Source: Desulfosarcina alkanivorans | GTDB taxonomy: Bacteria; Desulfobacterota; Desulfobacteria; Desulfobacterales; Desulfosarcinaceae | Reading direction: 5' to 3' | Length of the DNA stretch: 64,000 nt | Assembly: GCF_009688945.1 (NCBI RefSeq) | Contig: NZ_AP021874.1 | Location: 3,534,001 to 3,598,000 of the forward strand | Part shown: positions 1 to 7,805 of the stretch, piece after piece | How positions within the stretch are numbered: position 1 is the stretch's first letter | How the letters are laid out: each line of letters opens with the position of its first letter | Notes under the pieces: model-generated | Database searches by the model: none | Told to the model about the DNA's origin: nothing | The model's input: only the letters and a program-made list of their open reading frames with translations | Program-made: the position numbers and the translations under genes

Positions 1-2805
1 AATCAGCCGGTTTTCAAAAAGTGCTTCCCAATTCATCGGCACCCCATGGGCAAACATCGCTCCCAGGACGCGGTGCAGATCCGAAAAACCGCCGGCCCTG
101 CCTTCCACCGGCAGGCATGCCGGCCCCGCCTCACCGACAATGTCTCCGGCAAGACCGGTCAGCACCCGCCCCGGTCCCAGTTCGACAATCAGATCGCACG
201 CTTGGGCCATTTCCCCGACCAAACCAATGAAATCAACCTGCGACCGAATCTGCCGGGAAAAATGCTCGCTGAGGGGTAGCCCCGATTTCAGGACCGCGCC
301 CGTGACGCTGGAAAAGACCGGACACGCGGGTTCTTCCATCGCCCTGGAAAGCAGGTCGAAGCCGGCCACCTGCCGGGCGGCCGCCTCACACAAACGACTG
401 TGAAAGGCGTTGGAAACCGGCAGCTTGCGGGCTTCGACCCCCTTTTCCCGGGCGATTCTGGCCATGGCGTCGACAGCCGCCAATTCCCCGGACAGCACCG
501 TCTGACGGGGGCTGTTGAGGTTGGCGACCGTGAGATAGCCATCGACGTCCGGGATCAACGCCATGGCGGTGGTTTCGTCACACCGCAGGCTGACCATGGC
601 GCCCGGTGCATCCCCGGCCGCGGACATCGCCTGCCCGCGGCGGGCGGCAAATTCCAAAAGCGTGTCAGCATCAAACACACCGGCGCAATAACAGGCGGTC
701 AGCTCGCCCAGGCTGTGTCCGCCGACAGCTGCCGGCCGGACGCCCAGCCGGGTTAAAAAGCCGAGCCACAGCATCGAGGCCAGGCAGATGGCCGGCTGGG
801 CATGTTCGGTACGGGCGAGTGCGCGAAACCAGCGGTCCAGCTCTTCCGGGCCGGAGGCCCGATCCGTGTCCCTGAAAACCAGGCGGCCAATCGGAATTCC
901 GCCGATTTCACGGGTGATCCCATCCGCCTGCCGGACCAGCGATCGGGCCCAGGGGAATCGATCGGCCAGTGTCCGCGCCATGTTGAGCTGCTGGGACCCC
1001 TGGCCTGGAAACAGGAACCCGATCCGGGGGCTGGCGGTGCCCGTTCCCAGCCATATGTCGGCACCCAGAGCCATGGTCCGCCGGTCATCCGCTCTTTTTT
1101 CATCGCGCAAGAAGGCTGCCAACCGGTCCAGCCGGTCGATCAGGTCATCGGGATGACCGGCGACAATCGCCGCCCGGATGGACGCATCCGGCGGCACCCG
1201 CCGGCTCGTTTCAGCGGAAAGGTCGGCCAGCTCGGCGATGCTGATGCCGTCGGCGGCCGTGACCAGGTCCGCGATGGTTTTCAGCATCCCCGCCTGACCG
1301 GCGGCACCCAGCACCATCAGTTCACTTTCCTGGGCGTGGGCCAGCAGCATCCTTTCCTCCAGGGCGGGTTCCAGCCGGTCGTCGGGGGCGTCTCCGGACA
1401 CCAGGGTAAGGTGGCAGTTGATGCCGCCAAAGCCCATGGCGGAAACGCCGGCCGTCAGTTGCTTGTGGGCAGGCACCCGCCGACCGTGGCGGACGGGATA
1501 AAGCCGTCGGGCCGCGCTGTCGAATGCCTGATGGGGGTCGCTGCACGCAGCGGTCGGGGGGACCACCCGACGGTTGACGGCCATCACCGCCTTGATCAGC
1601 CCGCCGATGCCCGACGCCGCCTTGGTGTGGCCGATGATGGATTTCAGGGAGGTGATGCCGCAGGGCCGCAGCTGGCCGCGGGGCACCGGTGTGCCTCCCA
1701 GGACCCGGGCAATGGCTTCCAGCTCGGTGCGGTCCCCCACGGTGGTACCGGTGCCGTGGCCTTCGATGAAATCCAACGCCTCGATGTCGTGGGGAGCCTG
1801 CCGGTATGCCCGCTCGAGGGCCAGGGCCTGACCGGCGGCGCTGGGGGCGGTAATTCCCGAACCGCCGCCATCCGAAGAGATGCCCCAGCCGTTAATCACC
1901 GCGTAGACCCGGTTGCCGTCCCGCCGGGCAGCCGCCAGGGGTTTGAGCACCAGGAAACCGCAGCCTTCACCGGGGATGAAACCTTTGCCGCCACGGTCAT
2001 AAACGGTCATATCGCCGTCGGTGAGCGCGCCGGTTTTGGCAAAACCGACCAGTTCGAACGGGTCCAGGCTGATGTCCACGCCGCCCACGATAGCCAGGTC
2101 CAGGTCCCTATCCACCATGCGGGCAGCGGCGTGTGCCACGGCCAGCAGGGATGAAGAGCAGGCCCCGTCGACGGTGAAACCGCCGCCCATCAGGTTCAAA
2201 TGGTTGCAGATCCGGCCGGCAATGGTATTGGACAGGCCGCCGGCCAGCGTGTCTTCATCGACCGGCGGGAAAACGCCGGTATAATGCGCCTTCAATGTCC
2301 GGATGAGCCGGTGAATCTGCCGGGCATCCATGCCCTGTGCCCGGGCGGCAGCCTCCAGCGCCCGACGGACAAACGGCCAGCGCAGCCGCATGGTGTTGGA
2401 CCGGGTCTGCTCACCGGTCAGGGTGTTGCCGACAATGACGCCGGTTCGCCTGCCGGGAAGGGTCTCGCGGGTGTACCCGGCATCGGCCACGGCCGCCAGG
2501 CTGGTGTCCAGGGCCAGCCAGTGAACAATGTCCGTGGTGCGTATGGTTGAAAAAGGAATGCGCCGCCCGGCCCAGTCGAAATCGAACCCGTCAATGACCG
2601 CAACCTGTCGGCCGTAGGTTTTGTCGGGCGCTTTTTTATCCGCATCGTAATAGTCGGCCAGGGGCAGCCGACAGTCCGGAATACGGCGAAACTGCCGGCG
2701 TCGGGCCAGGACATTTTCCCAGAGTTCGCGGGGCGTGGAAGCGTCAGGATATCGACATGCCAGTCCAATCACAGCAATGGCCGGGGGTGAAGACCGGTGA
2801 GTCAT
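1..2805 (-). CDS. Type I polyketide synthase, KS-AT part (enediyne-like), C-terminus outside window
   Basis: Open for 935 codons from an ATG at 2805 to the window edge, so the rest of the enzyme is missing. The ketosynthase occupies roughly residues 1-460. Its active-site Cys lies in DGACSSSL, and the two His residues lie in EGHGTGT and SIIGHTKAASG. The acyltransferase follows from about residue 570, with GFLFPGQGSQ and the nucleophile motif GHSLGE. KS phrases such as ACRYPDA, GNTLTGE and DEDTLAGGLSNTIAGRICNH resemble, from memory, enediyne PKSE enzymes (SgcE/CalE8 type) more than PfaA or modular PKS. The missing part would be expected to carry ACP, KR and DH domains. It is transcribed away from the gene at 3127. 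PKS assignment is secure; the enediyne-like subclass is inference. Confidence 0.9.
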   Translation of the reverse strand, partial: MTHRSSPPAIAVIGLACRYPDASTPRELWENVLARRRQFRRIPDCRLPLADYYDADKKAPDKTYGRQVAVIDGFDFDWAGRRIPFSTIRTTDIVHWLALDTSLAAVADAGYTRETLPGRRTGVIVGNTLTGEQTRSNTMRLRWPFVRRALEAAARAQGMDARQIHRLIRTLKAHYTGVFPPVDEDTLAGGLSNTIAGRICNHLNLMGGGFTVDGACSSSLLAVAHAAARMVDRDLDLAIVGGVDISLDPFELVGFAKTGALTDGDMTVYDRGGKGFIPGEGCGFLVLKPLAAARRDGNRVYAVINGWGISSDGGGSGITAPSAAGQALALERAYRQAPHDIEALDFIEGHGTGTTVGDRTELEAIARVLGGTPVPRGQLRPCGITSLKSIIGHTKAASGIGGLIKAVMAVNRRVVPPTAACSDPHQAFDSAARRLYPVRHGRRVPAHKQLTAGVSAMGFGGINCHLTLVSGDAPDDRLEPALEERMLLAHAQESELMVLGAAGQAGMLKTIADLVTAADGISIAELADLSAETSRRVPPDASIRAAIVAGHPDDLIDRLDRLAAFLRDEKRADDRRTMALGADIWLGTGTASPRIGFLFPGQGSQQLNMARTLADRFPWARSLVRQADGITREIGGIPIGRLVFRDTDRASGPEELDRWFRALARTEHAQPAICLASMLWLGFLTRLGVRPAAVGGHSLGELTACYCAGVFDADTLLEFAARRGQAMSAAGDAPGAMVSLRCDETTAMALIPDVDGYLTVANLNSPRQTVLSGELAAVDAMARIAREKGVEARKLPVSNAFHSRLCEAAARQVAGFDLLSRAMEEPACPVFSSVTGAVLKSGLPLSEHFSRQIRSQVDFIGLVGEMAQACDLIVELGPGRVLTGLAGDIVGEAGPACLPVEGRAGGFSDLHRVLGAMFAHGVPMNWEALFENRLI

Positions 2806-3126
2806 AATCGGCAGCCTTTCTCGTTTAAATGTATTTTCGGGAGCTTATCGGAAAGCCTGATAATTGCCGGCCCAAGAGATGGATCCGGCCACAGGAATCT
2901 ATGAAAATTTTATGCCAATGTTAGTGAACCAGCAGATATCGTTATAAAATGACGGATTTTCTGAAGCCCGGCAGCGTTGCCGCCCCACGGCCGGTATCGA
3001 TGCCCGCAAAAACTTGACGGTTGTGGGATAAATCGGGCATGCTGTGGCTCACCGTCAGCACATGTGTTGACAACGGGTGTATCTTTTTCCGAACAGGCTT
3101 TTCATTTCCGAGAAAGGGAATCGACC
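2806..3126. promoter_or_regulatory. Divergent intergenic region between the PKS and the 540-aa gene
   Basis: This 321-bp non-coding stretch lies between two divergent starts and should hold both promoters. A TTGACG at 3013-3018 is a possible -35 for the rightward gene, but no convincing -10 follows. The middle part is AT-richer than the flanks. No small ORF with a good ribosome site was seen. Confidence 0.4.
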
Positions 3127-4749
3127 ATGAAGCTGCGCACCTGCGTATCGCCGGCGGGACGATTTGTCTATGGTCTGCACCGCCCCCATTTCATCGCAGA
3201 CAATTTCCGTGAAACGGATGGGCTGGCCGGTCTTGGCGCATTCGCGGACGGCAGCCGTCACCGCAATACGGCCAATTTCCCTTCCGGTCCGGTCAACGAA
3301 CCGGCCGCGGACTGGATATTTGAAATCCCCAACGCGTTCCCTTTCAGGGGCGCCACCTACATCGGCAAGGCCTGGGCCGACGCCCGCGCCGGAGCCACCG
3401 GCACGATCAAACTGCCGGAGGCACCGGCACTTTCTTTTTCCCAGGACCACCCCGATGAACAGGCGGCTGTCCAGGCGATCCGCAAGCTTGCCCGCCCCCT
3501 GCAGCTGGCACTGGCGGTCACATCCACCGATGCCCGGGACCTGTGCTGTCTGGCGCATGTGGCCTGCACCATGATTGAAGACGAAACGGGCGGACCGCCC
3601 CGGGGCCTGGCCTACCGGCAGCAGGCGGACGGCAGGGTCAGGGCGGTGATCGCCGATGAAGCGCTGTTCGACGCCGTCGCCAACAACCGCCACCTGCCCG
3701 ACGCCTATAAACAGGCCATGGCGCTTCGCCCCGGCGTTCAAGGAGACAGTGAGATTGTAGGCGAGTGGCGTCGGAGTGCACCGCACAGCCATGTGTTTGA
3801 GTACCTGCGCAGGAATTCCTACATTCCCTGGGGGCACTATGCCGCCAACATGGCCGACGACGCCGTACGGTACGGGGTTGACGACCTCAGCCTGGCGGAC
3901 ATGGCTGGTATGCGCCACCTTTACTACCAGAGAAGCTACACCCGACTGGCCGGCCTGTTGGACCTGCCGCCCGTGGCCGGCGGGCGGACGCTGACCGATC
4001 GAGAACTGGAAACGCTGCGGCGGCGCGTCCTCAAGGAATTGAAAACCAGAACAGCCGTCGAATTCACCCGGACCTTGTGGGGCTGGAACTTCGGCTTTGA
4101 TTATGCGCCCAGCGGATATCGCCTGCATGCCTCCCATCAACAGATCCACCAGCAGTTTGCCCTGGTGCCGGCCGAAATCCCCCTGGCGACGGATGAGGGC
4201 GTGTTGCCGGCCTATGCATGCGGGGACCTGGTCGGCGATTTCGTCAACGCATTTCGGATGGAAACGGGGAAAGGCTTTTTTGACTGCTACGAAAAGGCAA
4301 TCAGGGGAAACAGGCGGATGGACGACGGCGCCCGCGGCGAGCACAGCCTGGTGGTGCATGAGGACGACCGGGTCATGGTGTTCGTTCCCAAGGCCCAGAC
4401 ATCCCAGTGGGAACTGCAGCTGATGCCCAAAGCAACGGTGGGAAACATTGTCGAGGCCGATGCGCCCACGCGCCGTTCCCTGGACCGGGCCATACTGGTC
4501 GCCGTCAAGGTGCTGGGAGCCATGGGAGCCCGCATGATCACCACGATTGAATATTCAAAGCCCTTTGTCGGGGGCCATGGGGATCAGCGCATGCTGCTTT
4601 CATTTCTGCCCAGACTGCCCGAATCGCCGGGTGCTTTCAGCGAAGCTCAGTTACGCTGGATCAACGGCCACTACCCGGAGGATTTTGCGCGGGCCTGCAG
4701 GGCCCATCTTCCACAACGAATGTCTGAACGATGGAAAAAAGATCGCTGA
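3127..4749 (+). CDS. Unrecognised 540-aa protein with a His-rich HIT/GalT-like motif
   Basis: The start is the ATG at 3127, behind a purine-rich GAGAAAGGGA; longer in-frame starts upstream lie in non-coding sequence. No signal peptide or membrane segment is visible, so it is probably cytosolic. Around residues 333-345 the motif HASHQQIHQQ is reminiscent of the histidine-triad signature of GalT/HIT nucleotidyltransferases, but the spacing is not canonical and I do not assign an activity. It is divergent from the PKS. Its last 89 bp overlap the convergent response regulator gene. Codon use matches the neighbours. Function unknown. Confidence 0.75.
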   Translation: MKLRTCVSPAGRFVYGLHRPHFIADNFRETDGLAGLGAFADGSRHRNTANFPSGPVNEPAADWIFEIPNAFPFRGATYIGKAWADARAGATGTIKLPEAPALSFSQDHPDEQAAVQAIRKLARPLQLALAVTSTDARDLCCLAHVACTMIEDETGGPPRGLAYRQQADGRVRAVIADEALFDAVANNRHLPDAYKQAMALRPGVQGDSEIVGEWRRSAPHSHVFEYLRRNSYIPWGHYAANMADDAVRYGVDDLSLADMAGMRHLYYQRSYTRLAGLLDLPPVAGGRTLTDRELETLRRRVLKELKTRTAVEFTRTLWGWNFGFDYAPSGYRLHASHQQIHQQFALVPAEIPLATDEGVLPAYACGDLVGDFVNAFRMETGKGFFDCYEKAIRGNRRMDDGARGEHSLVVHEDDRVMVFVPKAQTSQWELQLMPKATVGNIVEADAPTRRSLDRAILVAVKVLGAMGARMITTIEYSKPFVGGHGDQRMLLSFLPRLPESPGAFSEAQLRWINGHYPEDFARACRAHLPQRMSERWKKDR

Positions 4750-5110
4750 CGCCGTATGGTTTGAGCACAAAGGCATCGGCGCCGGCCTCGACGGCCCGTG
4801 GTTCGTCCGCAGGATTTCCCGAAGCCAGAATGCAGGTGATCTCGGGCATGGCCGCCTTGATGCGCTGGATCAAGGCAAGACCGCCAATTTCGGGGATATG
4901 GACATCCGTAAAAACAATATGGATGGGATGGGTTTTCCGGATGGTCTGCCAAGCGGCAAAACCATTGTTGAAGGTCTGAATTTTCCGGTTTATGCTGAAC
5001 TCAAGGGTGTCGACCACAAAATCGCGAACCAGCGGATCATCTTCCACCACGGCTATTTGAACGTTGGGTATGATGGTCCACCTCTCGCCGTTGTCTGTAC
5101 CCCCCTGCAC
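4661..5110 (-). CDS. Single-domain response regulator (REC only)
   Basis: A 149-aa protein made almost entirely of a CheY-like receiver: the acidic pair is in VVEDDPLVRD, the phospho-Asp in IVFTDVHIPE, and the conserved Lys in FVLKPYG. It has no output domain, so it probably acts by protein contact or as a phosphate shuttle for one of the kinases nearby. The chosen start is a GTG at 5110 preceded by AAAGGGGGGC; no ATG is available before the REC fold. The 3' end runs 89 bp into the convergent gene at 3127-4749, an unusually long antisense overlap. Confidence 0.85.
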   Translation of the reverse strand: MQGGTDNGERWTIIPNVQIAVVEDDPLVRDFVVDTLEFSINRKIQTFNNGFAAWQTIRKTHPIHIVFTDVHIPEIGGLALIQRIKAAMPEITCILASGNPADEPRAVEAGADAFVLKPYGVSDLFSIVQTFVVEDGPCRPAQNPPGSGR

Positions 5111-5274
5111 GCCCCCCTTTGATCCGTCGAGGAAGGCGCCCCGCGTCGCCTTGCCAACATGTAGCGCGATCCGGGCTGCCGGTCAAGAAGAACCCACGGT
5201 TTTCCATGAGGTCGTGCCTGTCGGCAGACTGACAGCCACCGGGCTCGCAGCCCGATGTTGAGATGTCAATTGTC

Positions 5275-5303
5275 TTGACATTGGCAGACTCCCGGCTTAG
5301 CTT
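5275..5303 (+). promoter_or_regulatory. Sigma-70-type promoter for mobB
   Basis: TTGACA at 5275-5280 and TAGCTT at 5298-5303 are separated by 17 bp, about 60 bp before the mobB start. Confidence 0.55.
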
Positions 5304-5360
5304 CTCCGGGCGCCGGGGTGATGGCCAATTATTCAGTCCGAAGGAAAAAAGGAGCTTATT

Positions 5361-5882
5361 TTGCCGCCTGTCATCTCCATTGTGGGCAAGTCGGAATCCG
5401 GCAAGACCACGCTGATCGAACAAATGATTCCCGAATTGAAACGCCGTGGCTATCGCATCGGCATTGTCAAGCACGCCCATCACGGATTTGATATGGACCG
5501 CAAAGGGAAGGACAGCTACCGTCACCGTCAGGCCGGTGCCGATACCGTCATGATCGCTTCACCCGGCCAGATCGCCATGATCAAGGATGTGCCCGGTGAA
5601 CGCCTGGAGGACCTGATCCCCTTTTTCAAGGACATGGACCTGCTGATCTCGGAAGGATTCAAACGTGACAGCGCCCCGAAAATCGAAATTTTCAGGGCGG
5701 AACGCCATCAGCACCCCGCCTGTCTGAACGACGACACCCTCATCGCCATGGTTTCCGATACGCCCCTTGAGGTGACGGTTCCCCAATTTGCGACTGCCGA
5801 CATCCTGGCGATCACCGACTTCATCGTGGCCAGATTCCTCTCCGGCCACCGGGGCGACAGGGAGGCTTTGCGACGGAATTGA
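5361..5882 (+). CDS. mobB: Molybdopterin-guanine dinucleotide biosynthesis adaptor MobB
   Basis: A 173-aa P-loop GTP-binding protein starting at TTG 5361, chosen because AAAGGAG lies 7 nt upstream and the N-terminus PPVISIVGKSESGKTTL begins the fold directly. The Walker A is GKSESGKTT. The following IGIVKHAHHGFDMDRKGKDS and LLISEGFK are typical of MobB. The protein supports MobA in attaching GMP to molybdopterin for Mo/W enzymes such as formate dehydrogenases, which are common and often selenium-containing in this group. No mobA or moe gene is adjacent. Confidence 0.92.
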   Translation: MPPVISIVGKSESGKTTLIEQMIPELKRRGYRIGIVKHAHHGFDMDRKGKDSYRHRQAGADTVMIASPGQIAMIKDVPGERLEDLIPFFKDMDLLISEGFKRDSAPKIEIFRAERHQHPACLNDDTLIAMVSDTPLEVTVPQFATADILAITDFIVARFLSGHRGDREALRRN

Positions 5883-5916
5883 TCCGTGTTTAACAGGCGG
5901 GAGGCCGCTCTCGGTT

Positions 5917-7212
5917 TCAGTTCGACAGTGCAGAGATAAAACATCCGCCACCGCCGCCGCCGGATGATGATGAAGAGGTGTCGGTGAGCGAATGGGAATC
6001 GTCTTCGGGTGACATGGCAGCACTCGTGGCGACGCCGTATCCGGCCGGGTCGATGACGATACCGTTTTCGACGCCGTCGGCATCCCCGAAGCCCCCGTCC
6101 TGAATCTCGACCTCGACCGACAGGCGATCATGGGCAAAAACGGCATGGGCGGAATAGTCCTGCCATCCATTGATGATGTCGTGTTTTACCCACCTGGCCG
6201 CCTGGGGCGCCGGTTCCGAAAAATAGACCCTCACCGTGGCGATGCCACCCGTCCGCTCCAGTTCCAGGCGGAAGCTGACCAGTCCCAGAGGCAGATCGTA
6301 GGGGATCTGATCCAGGGCATCGATGGTCGCCAGATCGGTGGATTCCAGGGCCGAAATCCGGGCCACCCCGCCGCCGTCCGGCGCGCAGACCGCCACCTGG
6401 CCGGCACCTTCCGGTACATTCACACAGCGCAGATCGTCCTGGTCGGCATCGGCGATGGCGTTGTTGTCCAGATCAACGGCCATCCCCACCTCCTGGTCGT
6501 CCGGAACGCCGTTTCCGTCTTCATCCAGTCCGGACTCACCGGTGATGAACCGGCTTGGGGAGGACCACTCGGAAAGGGTCCCCTTGACACCATAATAGCG
6601 GGCGACCCAGCTGTAGCGGGTATCCGCTTCGAGTACCAACGGTGGCACGTCCAGTTCGGTAAGGCAGCTGGAGCTGGTAAGATCCAGAACACAGAGACCA
6701 TCGGACACCCGGGTGACGACCCACTGGGTCCGCAGGTGCTGGTCGCCGGTATCCGGCGAACGGAAGGGCGTCGTCTGGAGTACGGGAGTCAGAAAAAGAT
6801 CCCGGGCATCGTTTTGCGGTGAGGTTACCGCCGGCTGTCCGGGAATTGCGGTTTGACCATACAGCCACACCTCGTCGGAGTCGGCACTCTGGCTGCCGTA
6901 CAGGTCATAGGCCCGAACGACAAAAGCGTAATCCGTGTATTCATCCAGTCCGGACAGGGTGCAGGTGGCCGCCGCCCCCTCCCAGACCGGCTGGGCGTAA
7001 TGGTACACATCACTTCCCTGCCGGCAAAACACCCGGTATCCCATCAATGTGGCTTCTTGATTGGCATCCCAGGCCAGTGTCACTTGCCGGGAAGCCTGGC
7101 ATAGACAGGCAGGCACGACCAGAAACCATACCAGCAGGACCAGGCCGAGCCGCAGCCGGGTGGCGGGTGTCAGGTTGTCAGGCAACACAAACAACTTCAT
7201 GCGCGTCCACAT
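5917..7212 (-). CDS. Secreted Fn3-type protein with Gly-rich CFISA tail
   Basis: About 431 aa. A signal peptide (hydrophobic LRLGLVLLVWFLVV) ends near CLCQA and is followed by a fibronectin-III-like domain (VTLAWDANQE...YRVFCRQG). A second possible Fn3 unit and a choice-of-anchor-like region with an acidic DEDGNGVPDD / DLDNNAIADADQDD segment, possibly calcium-binding, come next. The C-terminus is Ser-rich, then six Gly, then CFISALSN, like the GGGGGGCFIATAA tails of many Desulfobacterota exported proteins but cut short. The start is uncertain among GTG 7215, ATG 7212 and ATG 7200. Probably a cell-surface or secreted structural protein. Confidence 0.8.
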   Translation of the reverse strand: MWTRMKLFVLPDNLTPATRLRLGLVLLVWFLVVPACLCQASRQVTLAWDANQEATLMGYRVFCRQGSDVYHYAQPVWEGAAATCTLSGLDEYTDYAFVVRAYDLYGSQSADSDEVWLYGQTAIPGQPAVTSPQNDARDLFLTPVLQTTPFRSPDTGDQHLRTQWVVTRVSDGLCVLDLTSSSCLTELDVPPLVLEADTRYSWVARYYGVKGTLSEWSSPSRFITGESGLDEDGNGVPDDQEVGMAVDLDNNAIADADQDDLRCVNVPEGAGQVAVCAPDGGGVARISALESTDLATIDALDQIPYDLPLGLVSFRLELERTGGIATVRVYFSEPAPQAARWVKHDIINGWQDYSAHAVFAHDRLSVEVEIQDGGFGDADGVENGIVIDPAGYGVATSAAMSPEDDSHSLTDTSSSSSGGGGGGCFISALSN

Positions 7213-7338
7213 CACTCCATATGCTGTCCAGCATCAATTTCGGTCAAGAAACGCAACAGGGAGGGTCGCCTCCCCCACCGCAATGGTCCGGCGGGCGGGC
7301 ATCGGAATCAACCTAACAAGATACCGGGTAGCCCGGCA

Positions 7339-7533
7339 TTATACCCATTCGTCATTGAGCGATCGAACCGGAAAAGGCTCACTGGGGTGGAGCAGTGAAA
7401 CAGCGCCCCTCCGGTCCCTGCCGGATCTTCGTTCTGGGATGAAGTCGGCGTAGGAAAACCGGCGCCGTTGAAAGTCCAGCCGCCGATCTCCGCGTAGGGT
7501 CTCGTTCAGGCTATAGCATCTTTTCATTGTCAT
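7339..7533 (-). CDS. Small Arg-rich protein (RRSGRDRR type)
   Basis: 64 aa, starting at ATG 7533 (a TTG at 7539 is also possible). It is dominated by paired arginines: GDRRLDFQRRR and IPERRSGRDRRG. The same double-Arg pattern occurs in the 70-aa protein at 23974-24186. I know of no function. It lies divergent to the kinase gene at 7806. No membrane segment is present. The ribosome site is weak, which lowers confidence. Confidence 0.55.
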   Translation of the reverse strand: MTMKRCYSLNETLRGDRRLDFQRRRFSYADFIPERRSGRDRRGAVSLLHPSEPFPVRSLNDEWV

Positions 7534-7667
7534 CTTCAATCTTTTTTACTTTCGCTTGGGAGTGGCAAACGATGGGACAACAAAATTACTTTTACGCAAT
7601 ATTCATGCTATATTAGACGCCCCCGTCCGGGGGCCCTGTCCGGTGGACATCGAAACCGGTGGCGGGT

Positions 7668-7705
7668 CCGGTTACGCTTTTTGCACGCCCGGTTACGGTT
7701 TTTGC
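7668..7705 (+). promoter_or_regulatory. 21-bp-phased direct repeat upstream of the sensor kinase
   Basis: Two 17-bp copies, CCGGTTACGCTTTTTGC at 7668-7684 and CCGGTTACGGTTTTTGC at 7689-7705, differ at one base and start 21 bp apart, which is two helical turns. This suggests paired sites for a regulator controlling the 7806-11482 operon. Upstream lies a CCCCC/GGGGG hairpin near 7620-7633. Confidence 0.45.
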
Positions 7706-7805
7706 GCTCGGCTGCCGAGGTTTGATTTGCCCCGTGGAGTTGTGTTAATTGATATCAACGGCCTGAAAAGACGTGAGCCCACCTTTTTCGGAAAGCACCG
7801 CACCC

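Noticed and set aside
802..2154. 450-codon open frame on the plus strand
   Set aside because: It is antisense to the polyketide synthase, which has complete active-site motifs on the minus strand; its own translation shows no domain.
3055..4359. 434-codon minus-strand frame
   Set aside because: Shadow of the 540-aa plus gene: low-complexity translation, no ribosome site.
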